Positions 56,438-64,000 of a stretch of DNA of 64,000 nt are shown here, in pieces. Both the position numbers and the translations under genes were made by a program. Source of the stretch: an uncultured Clostridia bacterium (lineage in GTDB: Bacteria > Bacillota > Clostridia > Peptostreptococcales > Acidaminobacteraceae); contig CAKMJV010000006.1 in NCBI GenBank assembly GCA_927417275.1, positions 124,001 to 188,000 on the forward strand, read 5' to 3'. The notes under the pieces are model-generated. The model ran no database searches. It was not told the origin of the DNA and saw nothing but the letters and a program-made list of their open reading frames with translations. Each line of letters begins with the position of its first letter. The first letter of the stretch is position 1.

Positions 56438-56482
56438 TTAAAAAAGCTTCACCCCAGAGTAGAGACTCCAAAGTGAAGCTTT
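56438..56482 (-). terminator. Terminator of the purine permease gene
   Basis: AAAGCTTCAC (56443-56452) pairs with GTGAAGCTTT (56473-56482); on the minus strand the stem is followed by TTTTTT. Confidence 0.85.
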
Positions 56483-56494
56483 GTAAGTTATGCC

Positions 56495-57793
56495 TTAGAT
56501 AAAGAACTTCACGATAAACAGAATTGCTAAAATATACGTCAACATTGGGATATCGGCAAATTTTCTAGTTGCCACTTTTAATGCCACATAAGCGACGATA
56601 CCAAATACGATGCCTTCTGAAATTGAGTAAGCAAGTGGCATCATGATAATCGTTAAGAACGCTGGAATCGCTTCTGTAAAGTCATCAAAGTTGATGTCTT
56701 TAATCGGACTCATCATAAATAAACCAACGAGGATTAATGCAGATGCTGTTGCTGCAGATGGAATCATGAGGAATAATGGTGAGAAGAATAACGCTAAACC
56801 AAATAAACCCGCTGTTACCACTGAAGTTAATCCCGTTCTACCGCCTTCAGCCACACCCGCTGCAGATTCAACGTAAGTTGTAACCGTAGATGTACCGAAG
56901 ATCGCGCCAACAGTTGTAGCGATTGCGTCAGCTAAAAGTGCTTGTTTTGCTTTTGGCACTTTGCCATCTTTCGTTAACATACCCGCCTTTGTGCTTACGC
57001 CTACAAGCGTACCCACTGTATCGAAAATATCAACAAATAAGAATACGAAAAGAACAGTAAACATATCAAATGTTAAAATTTCAGTCCAAACAAAATCAAA
57101 GAAATAAGGTGCCACAGGTGCAGAAACCAATTGACCTGGGAATGTCGTGATGCCCATAGGGAATCCGATAATCGTCGTCGCAACGATCGCGATAAACAGT
57201 GCGCCTTTTACCTTGTAAGCAAGTAAAACGCCAGCGATCACAAGACCGATAATCGCGAGAAGTGCTGAGCCTTCTGTTACTTTACCAAGCGTAACCAATG
57301 GAACACCTGTTACGATGATGCCTGCATTTGCAAGTCCGATAAAGGCGATAAATAAGCCGATACCTACTGAAATTGCGCTTTTGATGTTTCTTGGAATCGA
57401 GTTAATAATAGCTTCACGTACATTAAAGAATGATAAAAGAATAAAAATAAGACCTTCTAAAAATACTGCTGTAAGTGCAAATTCTGGAGATTTACCCATA
57501 CCAATAACAACTGTATAAGCGAAAAATGCATTAAGACCCATACCTGGTGCAAGTGCAAATGGTAAATTTGCAGCAAATGCCATAATCAAAGTACCAATCA
57601 ATGATGCCAAAGCAGTAGCCGTAAACACTTTACCAAAATCCATACCTGCATCGCCCAAGATACCTGGATTTACTGCTAAGATATACGCCATCGTCATAAA
57701 TGTCGTAAATCCTGCTAGAACTTCTGTTTTAACAGTTGTGCCGTGATCTTTGAGTCTGAACGTTTTCTCAAAGAAGCCCATATTTTTTTCCAT
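56495..57793 (-). CDS. NCS2-family purine permease (AzgA/PbuG type)
   Basis: A 432-residue membrane protein with about 14 helices. Motifs include GFTTFMTMAYILAVNPGIL (about 29-47), LPFALAPGMGLNAFFAYTVV (about 80-99) and FDTVGTLVGVSTKAG (about 258-272), matching the guanine/hypoxanthine or adenine permeases. The start is ATG 57793; the TTG at 57811 lies in the GGAGG site. No purine riboswitch is upstream, but a PurBox-like sequence is. Confidence 0.92.
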   Translation of the reverse strand: MEKNMGFFEKTFRLKDHGTTVKTEVLAGFTTFMTMAYILAVNPGILGDAGMDFGKVFTATALASLIGTLIMAFAANLPFALAPGMGLNAFFAYTVVIGMGKSPEFALTAVFLEGLIFILLSFFNVREAIINSIPRNIKSAISVGIGLFIAFIGLANAGIIVTGVPLVTLGKVTEGSALLAIIGLVIAGVLLAYKVKGALFIAIVATTIIGFPMGITTFPGQLVSAPVAPYFFDFVWTEILTFDMFTVLFVFLFVDIFDTVGTLVGVSTKAGMLTKDGKVPKAKQALLADAIATTVGAIFGTSTVTTYVESAAGVAEGGRTGLTSVVTAGLFGLALFFSPLFLMIPSAATASALILVGLFMMSPIKDINFDDFTEAIPAFLTIIMMPLAYSISEGIVFGIVAYVALKVATRKFADIPMLTYILAILFIVKFFI

Positions 57794-58118
57794 AAAATTA
57801 ATAACCTCCAATAATTTCGATATCTACACCATTGATTTTATCAAAACGTTCGGGAAAACACAAATATTATTTTGCATATTTGAGTTATTTTTCGTCTTTT
57901 TGTTAGATGTACTGTAATGAAAATCCAAACAAGGCGCATTTTTCAGCACGTATTCACCCGTTCTTTTGTTAACTTATTACAACAGAACCAAGAATATGCC
58001 GTATTTTACACCCAAAACTCACAAATCGACATAAAAAAAGCGTTGCTGCGCGTCTAATTTCTTAGATTTGCAACAACGCCTTTCAGATGACACCGTCATC
58101 AACATCATTCATTGGTTA
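57794..58118. other. Intergenic region with PurBox-like sequence and terminator
   Basis: This 325-base gap contains TTTTCCCGAACGTTTTG (57842-57858 on the minus strand), which agrees with most of the PurR box AWWWCCGAACWWT. Only one copy was found, and PurR usually binds a pair. No guanine-riboswitch consensus is visible. The remainder is AT-rich. Confidence 0.4.
58033..58079 (-). terminator. Terminator of the DUF554 gene
   Basis: GCGTTGCTGC (58040-58049) pairs with GCAACAACGC (58070-58079); the minus-strand stem is followed by TTTTTTT. Confidence 0.8.
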
Positions 58119-58814
58119 TCAAACTTTGCCCACTACGAGCAAAATCAGATGATAAAAGATCGGTAACAAGACACTCGGCAACATATTGCCCACTTTAATT
58201 TTCGTAGACAGCACCATGGAAAGACCAAGTCCTAAGATCAGTAGGCCACCCGTTGCGGACATTTGAAGGATCACAGTCTCTGTTAAAACAGCACTGAGCG
58301 AGCCTGCAAGCAAGGTAATAGCGCCTTGATAAACCAAGACAGAAAAGGCCGAAAACACGACACCGATTCCCAAAGTGGATGCTAAAACCACTGAAATCAC
58401 GCCATCCAGAATGGATTTGGCAAATAGAATTTCATGATTTTGGGTAAGACCACTTTCCAGCGCGCCCATAATCGCCATGGCACCCACACAATACAGCAAA
58501 CTCGCCGTGACGAACCCTTTACTGAAGTTCGATCCATCTTTAGCGAACTTTTTCTCCAATCGATCGCCAAAACGTTCGAGCCTTTTCTCTATATCGATGC
58601 CCTCTCCGATGAGTGTGCCAATCACGATAAAAAAGATGATGGGCATAATATGTGCCATCCCTTCAAGCGCACTTGCTACACCGATAAGTGCTACGCAAAG
58701 ACCAACGCCTTGAATGATGGTCTGGCTCATGCGTTCAGGCATGCCACCTTTTAGAAGAATTCCTATAACGCCACCCACTATGATCGCGATGGCATTTACA
58801 ACTGATCCGAGCAT
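58119..58814 (-). CDS. DUF554 membrane protein (YdfK-like)
   Basis: A 231-residue protein with about seven membrane helices. It opens GSVVNAIAIIVGGVIGILLK and has IEKRLERFGDRLEKKFAK (about 73-90) and the segment FVTASLLYCVGAMAIMGALE (about 99-118), the pattern of the DUF554 family. Function is unknown across the family. Single gene with its own terminator. Confidence 0.88.
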   Translation of the reverse strand: MLGSVVNAIAIIVGGVIGILLKGGMPERMSQTIIQGVGLCVALIGVASALEGMAHIMPIIFFIVIGTLIGEGIDIEKRLERFGDRLEKKFAKDGSNFSKGFVTASLLYCVGAMAIMGALESGLTQNHEILFAKSILDGVISVVLASTLGIGVVFSAFSVLVYQGAITLLAGSLSAVLTETVILQMSATGGLLILGLGLSMVLSTKIKVGNMLPSVLLPIFYHLILLVVGKV

Positions 58815-58879
58815 TCAATCACCTCAAACATTTATTTCAATATTAGCAGTGATTGATACAGAATGCAAAGGTTTTTAGA

Positions 58880-60550
58880 CTAAAACAGTCCGATTATTTC
58901 GCCATCCGATAAAATATCGATTTTATTGGCAGCAGGTACTTTTGGAAGCCCTGGCATCCGCATGATATCACCAGCAAGCGCGATGATAAATCCAGCACCT
59001 GCAGAAACTTTAACGTCGTTGATTACGATTTTAAATCCATTTGGTGCGCCGATTAAGTTTGGATCATCTGAAAAAGAATACTGCGTTTTCGCCATACAAA
59101 TCGGAAGATTACCCAATCCATCTTCTTCAAACTTTTTGATGTTCTTAATCGCCTTGTTCGTAAATTCTACGCCATCCGCACGATAAATTTCTCTCGCGAT
59201 GGTTTCTATTTTACTGATGATCGGTTGTTCAAGCGCGTAAAGCGGCTTAAAGTTTGCAACGCCAGACTCAACCAGTTCAACCACCTTCTCAGCCAGTTTC
59301 ACTGCGCCCTCGCCACCTTTTGCCCAAACTTGTGTAAGGACTACGGGTACACCGATTTCATCGCATTTTTGTTCCAAATGACGCACTTCATTTTCAGTAT
59401 CTGTCGGGAATTCATTAATGGCAACCACCACTGGCACGCCAAACTTTTTCATGTTTTCAACATGTCTTCTTAAGTTCTCAAATCCCGCATTTAATGCCTC
59501 AATGTTTTCCACGCCCAATTCATTTTTATCCATACCGCCGTGCTTTTTAAGCGCTCTCACTGTGGCAACCACCACCGCTGCACTCGGCTTAAGTCCCGCA
59601 TAACGGCATTTAATGTCGAAGAATTTTTCAGCGCCTAAGTCCGCACCAAAGCCCGCTTCTGTAACCACATAATCTGCAAGTTTCAAAGCAGTCTTAGTCG
59701 CAATCACCGAGTTACAACCATGCGCGATGTTCGCAAACGGACCACCGTGGATAAAAGCAGGGGTATTTTCAAGTGTTTGAACGAGGTTTGGCATAATCGC
59801 ATCTTTTAATAGTAGCGCCATCGCACCCACTGCTTCAACATCCGCTGCAGTTACAGGTTTATTAGCATAGGTGTAGCCGATGATCATTTTAGCCAGTCGC
59901 GCTTTTAAATCCTCTAAACTGTCTGCGAGACAAAGAATCGCCATAACTTCAGAAGCAACAGTGATATCAAACCCATCTTCGCGCGTCACGCCATTTGTTT
60001 TACCACCAAGCCCGATTACAAGGTTTCTAAGCGCACGATCGTTCATGTCGATGGCACGTCTCCAAGTCACGCGGTTTGGATCGATGCCAAGCGCATTGCC
60101 ATGGTGGATGTGGTTGTCGATTAATGCCGCCAAAAGATTGTTTGCAGTGGTTACCGCATGAATATCGCCTGTAAAATGTAAATTGATGTCTTCCATCGGC
60201 ACAACTTGTGCATGACCACCACCTGCAGCGCCACCTTTGACACCAAAGCAAGGTCCAAGCGATGGCTCTCTTAAAGCCGTAAACGTCAACTTGCCGATTT
60301 TATTAAGTCCCATACTGAGTCCGACATTAACCGTCGTTTTGCCTTCTCCTGCCGCAGTTGGGTTTATAGCCGTTACCAAAATTAATTTTCCATCTGGTTT
60401 GTCTTGATTACGCGTGAGCACATCGAGGTGTACTTTCGCTTTATAATTACCATACAACTCTAAATCATCTTCAGAAATTCCCACTTTGTTTGCTATTTCG
60501 CGAATATGTTGCTTTTGTGCCTCTTGTGCAATTTGAACATCCGTTTTCAT
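58880..60550 (-). CDS. fhs: Formate-tetrahydrofolate ligase
   Basis: A 556-residue ATP-dependent enzyme that makes 10-formyl-THF from formate. The nucleotide site is [14 protein letters not shown] (about 65-78), with [20 protein letters not shown] (about 94-113) and [19 protein letters not shown] at the C terminus. It is the methyl-branch entry of acetogenic carbon fixation and in fermenters also works in reverse to make ATP from formyl-THF generated by histidine and purine breakdown. The hutU gene lies close by, which fits the latter. Confidence 0.97.
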   Translation of the reverse strand: MKTDVQIAQEAQKQHIREIANKVGISEDDLELYGNYKAKVHLDVLTRNQDKPDGKLILVTAINPTAAGEGKTTVNVGLSMGLNKIGKLTFTALREPSLGPCFGVKGGAAGGGHAQVVPMEDINLHFTGDIHAVTTANNLLAALIDNHIHHGNALGIDPNRVTWRRAIDMNDRALRNLVIGLGGKTNGVTREDGFDITVASEVMAILCLADSLEDLKARLAKMIIGYTYANKPVTAADVEAVGAMALLLKDAIMPNLVQTLENTPAFIHGGPFANIAHGCNSVIATKTALKLADYVVTEAGFGADLGAEKFFDIKCRYAGLKPSAAVVVATVRALKKHGGMDKNELGVENIEALNAGFENLRRHVENMKKFGVPVVVAINEFPTDTENEVRHLEQKCDEIGVPVVLTQVWAKGGEGAVKLAEKVVELVESGVANFKPLYALEQPIISKIETIAREIYRADGVEFTNKAIKNIKKFEEDGLGNLPICMAKTQYSFSDDPNLIGAPNGFKIVINDVKVSAGAGFIIALAGDIMRMPGLPKVPAANKIDILSDGEIIGLF

Positions 60551-60578
60551 AACAGTCCCCTTTCATTTCTTACAAGTG

Positions 60579-63407
60579 TCATAGCTTCGTTTTATAATCA
60601 TACCCATTTCTCGCTTCATTATCAAGACTTTGAATTAATGTTATGGTTTCTGGTGTGCCGATGGCATTTGCATGGGCCTTTGCTTGCTCCAAATAGGACA
60701 AACCCTTCTCACGCACACCGTATTTCACCTCAATTAATCCAAGATAGCCCTCTGCCTCACTTCTGCGCCATAATGTGTCAACCGCATCAAAATTTTTAAG
60801 CGCCTTAATAAAATAATCCCGAGCAAGTTCCCAATCGCCTTTTTTGTAAGCGATGATGCCCGCATTGGTATTAAAAATAGAAATGCCCCTTATAATGTTA
60901 TAATCACTACATAGCGCGATGGCGCGTTTCACAACCTCAAGCGCTAAATCATACGCCCCTTGCCGTCTATGCGCCTCAGAAATATAATTATGCGCTGCCG
61001 CAATGTTTAACACATACTGATTTCGATCGCCCAATCGTTCAAATATACCGATAGACGCCTCAAAATACAGGATGGCCTCGGTGTACCTTTCAGTCATTAG
61101 CGCAAAAATACCTTTTAAACGCAACAAGACCGCTTTGCTTTTATCGGATAAATCGGGTCCTTCCATGGCCTGTAGTACCGCGTCCATTTCTTCTGTTCGC
61201 TCCGTTTGAATGAGATAATAAAACCATTGTACATACGCTTTAAACAGCATTTCATGATCTTGAACTGCGCTGCTACTGGCGATTACTTTCTTAATAAGCA
61301 CCATGCCTTGCGCATACGCCCCACTTCTAATCAAATACCGCGCTTTCATATGATCGTATTCCACCACCAATGCATCCGATTCGTCACCGAGCTTCGCAAT
61401 CAGTGTTTCCAGTTCTAAAAAATAGTCTTCGGGTTGACGTTCAAGCACAGGCGGCGAATAAAAAGCCAGTTCAGGGTAGAGTTCATGGCTAAAATCGAAA
61501 TACGTTTTAAGATACTTTAAATAGAAATGTAAATGCTTCCGCGTATTTCCAGAGTGTTTATAATGATAAATCAACTTTTGATAAACCAACACATCTTTGT
61601 GTCCACCCTCTAGCGTCTCTTCTAACAGCAAACCGATTCGATTGTGCAGCACCTTTTTTTTAACAAGTGTCGTTTCTTCATATATATGCTCGCGCAGTTT
61701 ATGGTGCGTGAACATAAATTTGACCTGCGCCTCGGATTCCACTTCCTTAATTAAAAACTTCTCTCTCAACTGCTGAAGGTATTCCAAAAGAACATCTTCA
61801 TCCACTGCATAGAGTTTGAGCAACATCTCATAGTCGATGCCATCAAAAAACATCGCGATGATCACCAAAAGTTTCATCACATTGGCATCAAGCCCGTAAA
61901 ACCGAGAATCCAAAATCCCCTTTACGCGCAGCGTCTTCGCCTCTAAATCTTGATGGATGGCCGCCGTGCCTTCCACGATAAAGAAAGCATTGCCTTCAGA
62001 CGCTTCAAAAATCTTTTGCTTTTGCATATCATCGAGTGCCTGTTCTGACAAACTCTGAATCAGTGCATAAGTTTCCTCTCTGCTAAACCTCGAAAGTTCG
62101 ATTAAACACAACCTGTCATATTTGACCAGTTGAGAGATGAAAACATCTATGGACGGCGCACTTTCATTGCGCAAGCTGGCTATAAAAGTGAACCCCTCTA
62201 CGTGAAGGACTAAATTTTGAAGCAGTTTTAAGCTGGGTGCGTCAACCCACTGCAAATCCTCTATTACGAGGAGCACCTTTCTGTTTTCAAGCACGCTTTT
62301 GAACAATGCAACCACCGAACGCTCTACAAAGTCGAGATTTAAAGATTCAGAATTTTCCATGGTTTGACGGGTATATGCCGGATCAAATCCTGGAAAAAAC
62401 TTTACCAACATTTGCGAAACCGCATCCGAAATGGAAACGCCATCTGCCTTAATCCACTCGGATAACTTGACGAAAACATCATTCCACGCTTTGTACGCAT
62501 AGCTCGAATCATCGGCATACCCATTCATATTTAGCACTTCGATATCTTTTAAATAAGGGTCAAGTGCGATTTCGATCAACTTACTCTTTCCCACTCCCGC
62601 TTCACCCATCACGATAATCGATTTGCTTTTACCCTTATAAACCAGCCCACTGAGTTGCGCGTGAATCTGTTTGAGTTCATCCACTCTGCCATAAAAACCG
62701 CGCGTCGTATTAAGGGTTTCGATGGGCGTATACATCAATTGGTAATAAAAATCGCGCGTTAATTTGTCGGGTTGTATGCCCAACTCCTCATCAAGCGCCT
62801 TTTTAAGACCCACATAAACATCCGTTATTTTCCGCGTCTGACCCAATGCATGATAGAGTTGCATCAGCAATCTAGCCGTATGCTCATTATAGTCATCGAT
62901 TTTAAACATCACTTTGGTTATTTCAAGTGCTTCTTCATACCTTTGATCCTTTATGCACACTTCAATATACGGTCCAGCCAACTTAAGGTATTTTTGATTT
63001 AAATCGCGCTCAATTTCCGTACGCCATCGATCAAACGCTTCAGACTCTTTGAGCGTAAAATGCTCCAAAAATTTGCCCTTATATGTTCTTAGAAAATCTA
63101 CCCCTTCAGACAGCACGTCCACAAACAGATCCAACTGCGGGTCAAAATCGATAACCGATTTCGTCGGGTAAAAAAAGGGCTCAAACCCCAAATCTTTTTT
63201 GAGACGATACAAACTGTTTCTGAGATTTTTTTTAGCCGTCACCGAATCAATTTCAGGCCAAATAAGCCTTACGAGTTCTTCCCGAGTCACGCGTTTTTCA
63301 TAAGCAACATAATACAAAATCGCTTCACTGCGTTTTAGGGCGACGACCGTAACTTGACCATCTACACTTAAATTAGGCTTGCTGAAAAATCGAACTTCAA
63401 AGCGCAT
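60579..63407 (-). CDS. SARP/LAL-like transcriptional activator (winged-helix, BTAD, NTPase, TPR)
   Basis: A 942-residue regulator. The N-terminal winged-helix DNA-binding domain (about 1-95) is followed by a bacterial transcriptional activation domain (about 100-240, YLKLAGPYIEVCIKDQRYEE). A STAND-type NTPase has Walker A GEAGVGKSKL (about 270-279) and Walker B VLLVIEDLQWVDA (about 375-387). TPR-like helices (about 640-930, with YLGLIEVKYGVREKGL) follow. It sits between fhs and hutU on the same strand, with a terminator after hutU, so it has its own promoter and may control histidine or one-carbon genes. Confidence 0.87.
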   Translation of the reverse strand: MRFEVRFFSKPNLSVDGQVTVVALKRSEAILYYVAYEKRVTREELVRLIWPEIDSVTAKKNLRNSLYRLKKDLGFEPFFYPTKSVIDFDPQLDLFVDVLSEGVDFLRTYKGKFLEHFTLKESEAFDRWRTEIERDLNQKYLKLAGPYIEVCIKDQRYEEALEITKVMFKIDDYNEHTARLLMQLYHALGQTRKITDVYVGLKKALDEELGIQPDKLTRDFYYQLMYTPIETLNTTRGFYGRVDELKQIHAQLSGLVYKGKSKSIIVMGEAGVGKSKLIEIALDPYLKDIEVLNMNGYADDSSYAYKAWNDVFVKLSEWIKADGVSISDAVSQMLVKFFPGFDPAYTRQTMENSESLNLDFVERSVVALFKSVLENRKVLLVIEDLQWVDAPSLKLLQNLVLHVEGFTFIASLRNESAPSIDVFISQLVKYDRLCLIELSRFSREETYALIQSLSEQALDDMQKQKIFEASEGNAFFIVEGTAAIHQDLEAKTLRVKGILDSRFYGLDANVMKLLVIIAMFFDGIDYEMLLKLYAVDEDVLLEYLQQLREKFLIKEVESEAQVKFMFTHHKLREHIYEETTLVKKKVLHNRIGLLLEETLEGGHKDVLVYQKLIYHYKHSGNTRKHLHFYLKYLKTYFDFSHELYPELAFYSPPVLERQPEDYFLELETLIAKLGDESDALVVEYDHMKARYLIRSGAYAQGMVLIKKVIASSSAVQDHEMLFKAYVQWFYYLIQTERTEEMDAVLQAMEGPDLSDKSKAVLLRLKGIFALMTERYTEAILYFEASIGIFERLGDRNQYVLNIAAAHNYISEAHRRQGAYDLALEVVKRAIALCSDYNIIRGISIFNTNAGIIAYKKGDWELARDYFIKALKNFDAVDTLWRRSEAEGYLGLIEVKYGVREKGLSYLEQAKAHANAIGTPETITLIQSLDNEARNGYDYKTKL

Positions 63408-63420
63408 AAGGACCTCTTGA

Positions 63421-63455
63421 TAAAAAAGCTGCCTTTCATTACGATCAGCAGCTTC
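63421..63455 (-). terminator. Terminator of hutU
   Basis: AAGCTGC (63426-63432) pairs with GCAGCTT (63448-63454); the minus-strand stem is followed by TTTTTT. It separates hutU from the SARP-like gene. Confidence 0.8.
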
Positions 63456-63460
63456 ATTAT

Positions 63461-64000
63461 TTACTTTTTATAATGTTGGTACGCACGATCCACCAAATCG
63501 GCTATTAAATCCTCGTTGGTTAAATAAGGCAACGTGATGTGATCGTTTGCTCGCGTTTCATTATAAGCGATGGTGGTTTCAAGTGCATGATCATTTCTGG
63601 CCCAGGCACGTCTTGCAACGCCGCCCATAACATCCCACGGCATGGCGTTTTTCAAAATTTCGTCCACGCGTTCACTGCCATCTAAAACCATACCAAATCC
63701 ACCGTTAATGGATTTTCCGATGCCTACGCCGCCACCGTTGTGCAGTGCGATCATACTCATGCCTCTGGCTGCATTGCCAGCAAAGATATGCGTCGCCATT
63801 TCCGCCATGATGTTTGAACCATCTTTAATGTTCGATGTTTCTCTAAAAGGCGAATCCGTACCACCCGTATCATGGTGATCGCGGCCGAGCATAACAGGAC
63901 CGATTTCACCATTTCTAACCATGTCATTGAATTTAAGGGCGATTTTAAGTCGGCCAAGCGCATCTTGATAAAGAATTCTCGCCTTACTACCCACCACCAA
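63461..64000 (-). CDS. hutU: Urocanate hydratase, C-terminal part (runs off the right edge)
   Basis: The last 180 or so residues of urocanase, which converts urocanate to imidazolonepropionate in histidine degradation. LGRDHHDTGGTDSPFRETSN, MSMIALHNGGGVGIGKSING and GGVARRAWARND are strongly conserved NAD- and substrate-binding parts of the family. The 5' end lies outside the window. A terminator follows the stop. Confidence 0.95.
   Translation of the reverse strand: MVVGSKARILYQDALGRLKIALKFNDMVRNGEIGPVMLGRDHHDTGGTDSPFRETSNIKDGSNIMAEMATHIFAGNAARGMSMIALHNGGGVGIGKSINGGFGMVLDGSERVDEILKNAMPWDVMGGVARRAWARNDHALETTIAYNETRANDHITLPYLTNEDLIADLVDRAYQHYKK

Noticed and set aside
57794..58118. Guanine/purine riboswitch ahead of the NCS2 permease
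   Set aside because: The conserved loop and junction sequences are absent; a single PurBox-like site is a better, though weak, candidate.

Overview
The window reads as a piece of chromosome from a low- to moderate-GC anaerobic Firmicute, most likely class Clostridia. The grounds are AGGAGG-type ribosome sites, a CIRCE-controlled groESL operon, a TPP riboswitch with an ECF-type ThiT, S-layer (SLH) proteins, formate-tetrahydrofolate ligase, the 3' part of a histidine-degradation gene (urocanate hydratase) and an oxygen-labile nitrogenase-like system. A Fusibacter-like lineage would fit, but that is only an impression; no rRNA is present.

Region by region. 0-2.3 kb: the start of an off-window gene, a HesB/IscA-like Fe-S protein, an ECF-type sigma factor and a membrane partner. 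2.3-5.1 kb: a minus-strand organoarsenical operon (MarR regulator, ArsM, ArsN1-type acetyltransferase, nucleoside-recognition permease) behind a palindromic operator. 5.2-13.3 kb: the most striking locus, a seven-gene minus-strand operon of flavodoxin, NifH-like protein, FecB/FecC/FecE-type importer and two nitrogenase component-1-like subunits. It has a perfect Fur-like palindrome upstream and a divergent AraC-type regulator. It lacks nif cofactor genes and resembles the poorly understood nitrogenase-like reductases; the linkage to metal or chelate import suggests reductive processing of an imported compound. 13.5-28 kb: VWA and macro-domain proteins, nitroreductase, PadR with two membrane proteins, a chemoreceptor, cyclase-family hydrolase, GDPD-family protein, a large SLH protein, SDR, DHFR-like protein and DegV. 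28-31.9 kb: thrS and a second SLH protein.

31.9-43.86 kb is an accessory island at the 3' end of guaA. Three long direct repeats (R1, R2, R3) bound it and divide it. Each carries a ~118-bp palindrome and a G-run tract on the minus strand; R2 also carries a decayed copy of the last guaA codons. R1-R2 encloses an MqsR-like toxin with a zinc-ribbon/HTH/Panacea antitoxin. R2-R3 holds a Panacea gene cut by an IS256-family element, a DUF3800 gene overlapped by an unknown gene, a zinc-ribbon protein, a multi-gene DDE/AAA transposon and a broken phage tape-measure gene.

43.9-64 kb returns to core genes: guaA, guaB, a heterodimeric ABC exporter, TPP riboswitch plus thiT, groESL, an EAL-HDOD protein, an 8-oxoguanine glycosylase, a purine permease, DUF554, fhs, a SARP/LAL-like regulator and the C-terminal part of hutU.

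Ten copies of a dispersed inverted-repeat element (arms starting GTCCCTGGCAACTTTT) lie between genes outside the island, in both orientations. They usually sit a few bases from stop codons and probably act as bidirectional terminators or REP/MITE-like elements. None was seen inside the R1-R3 island.
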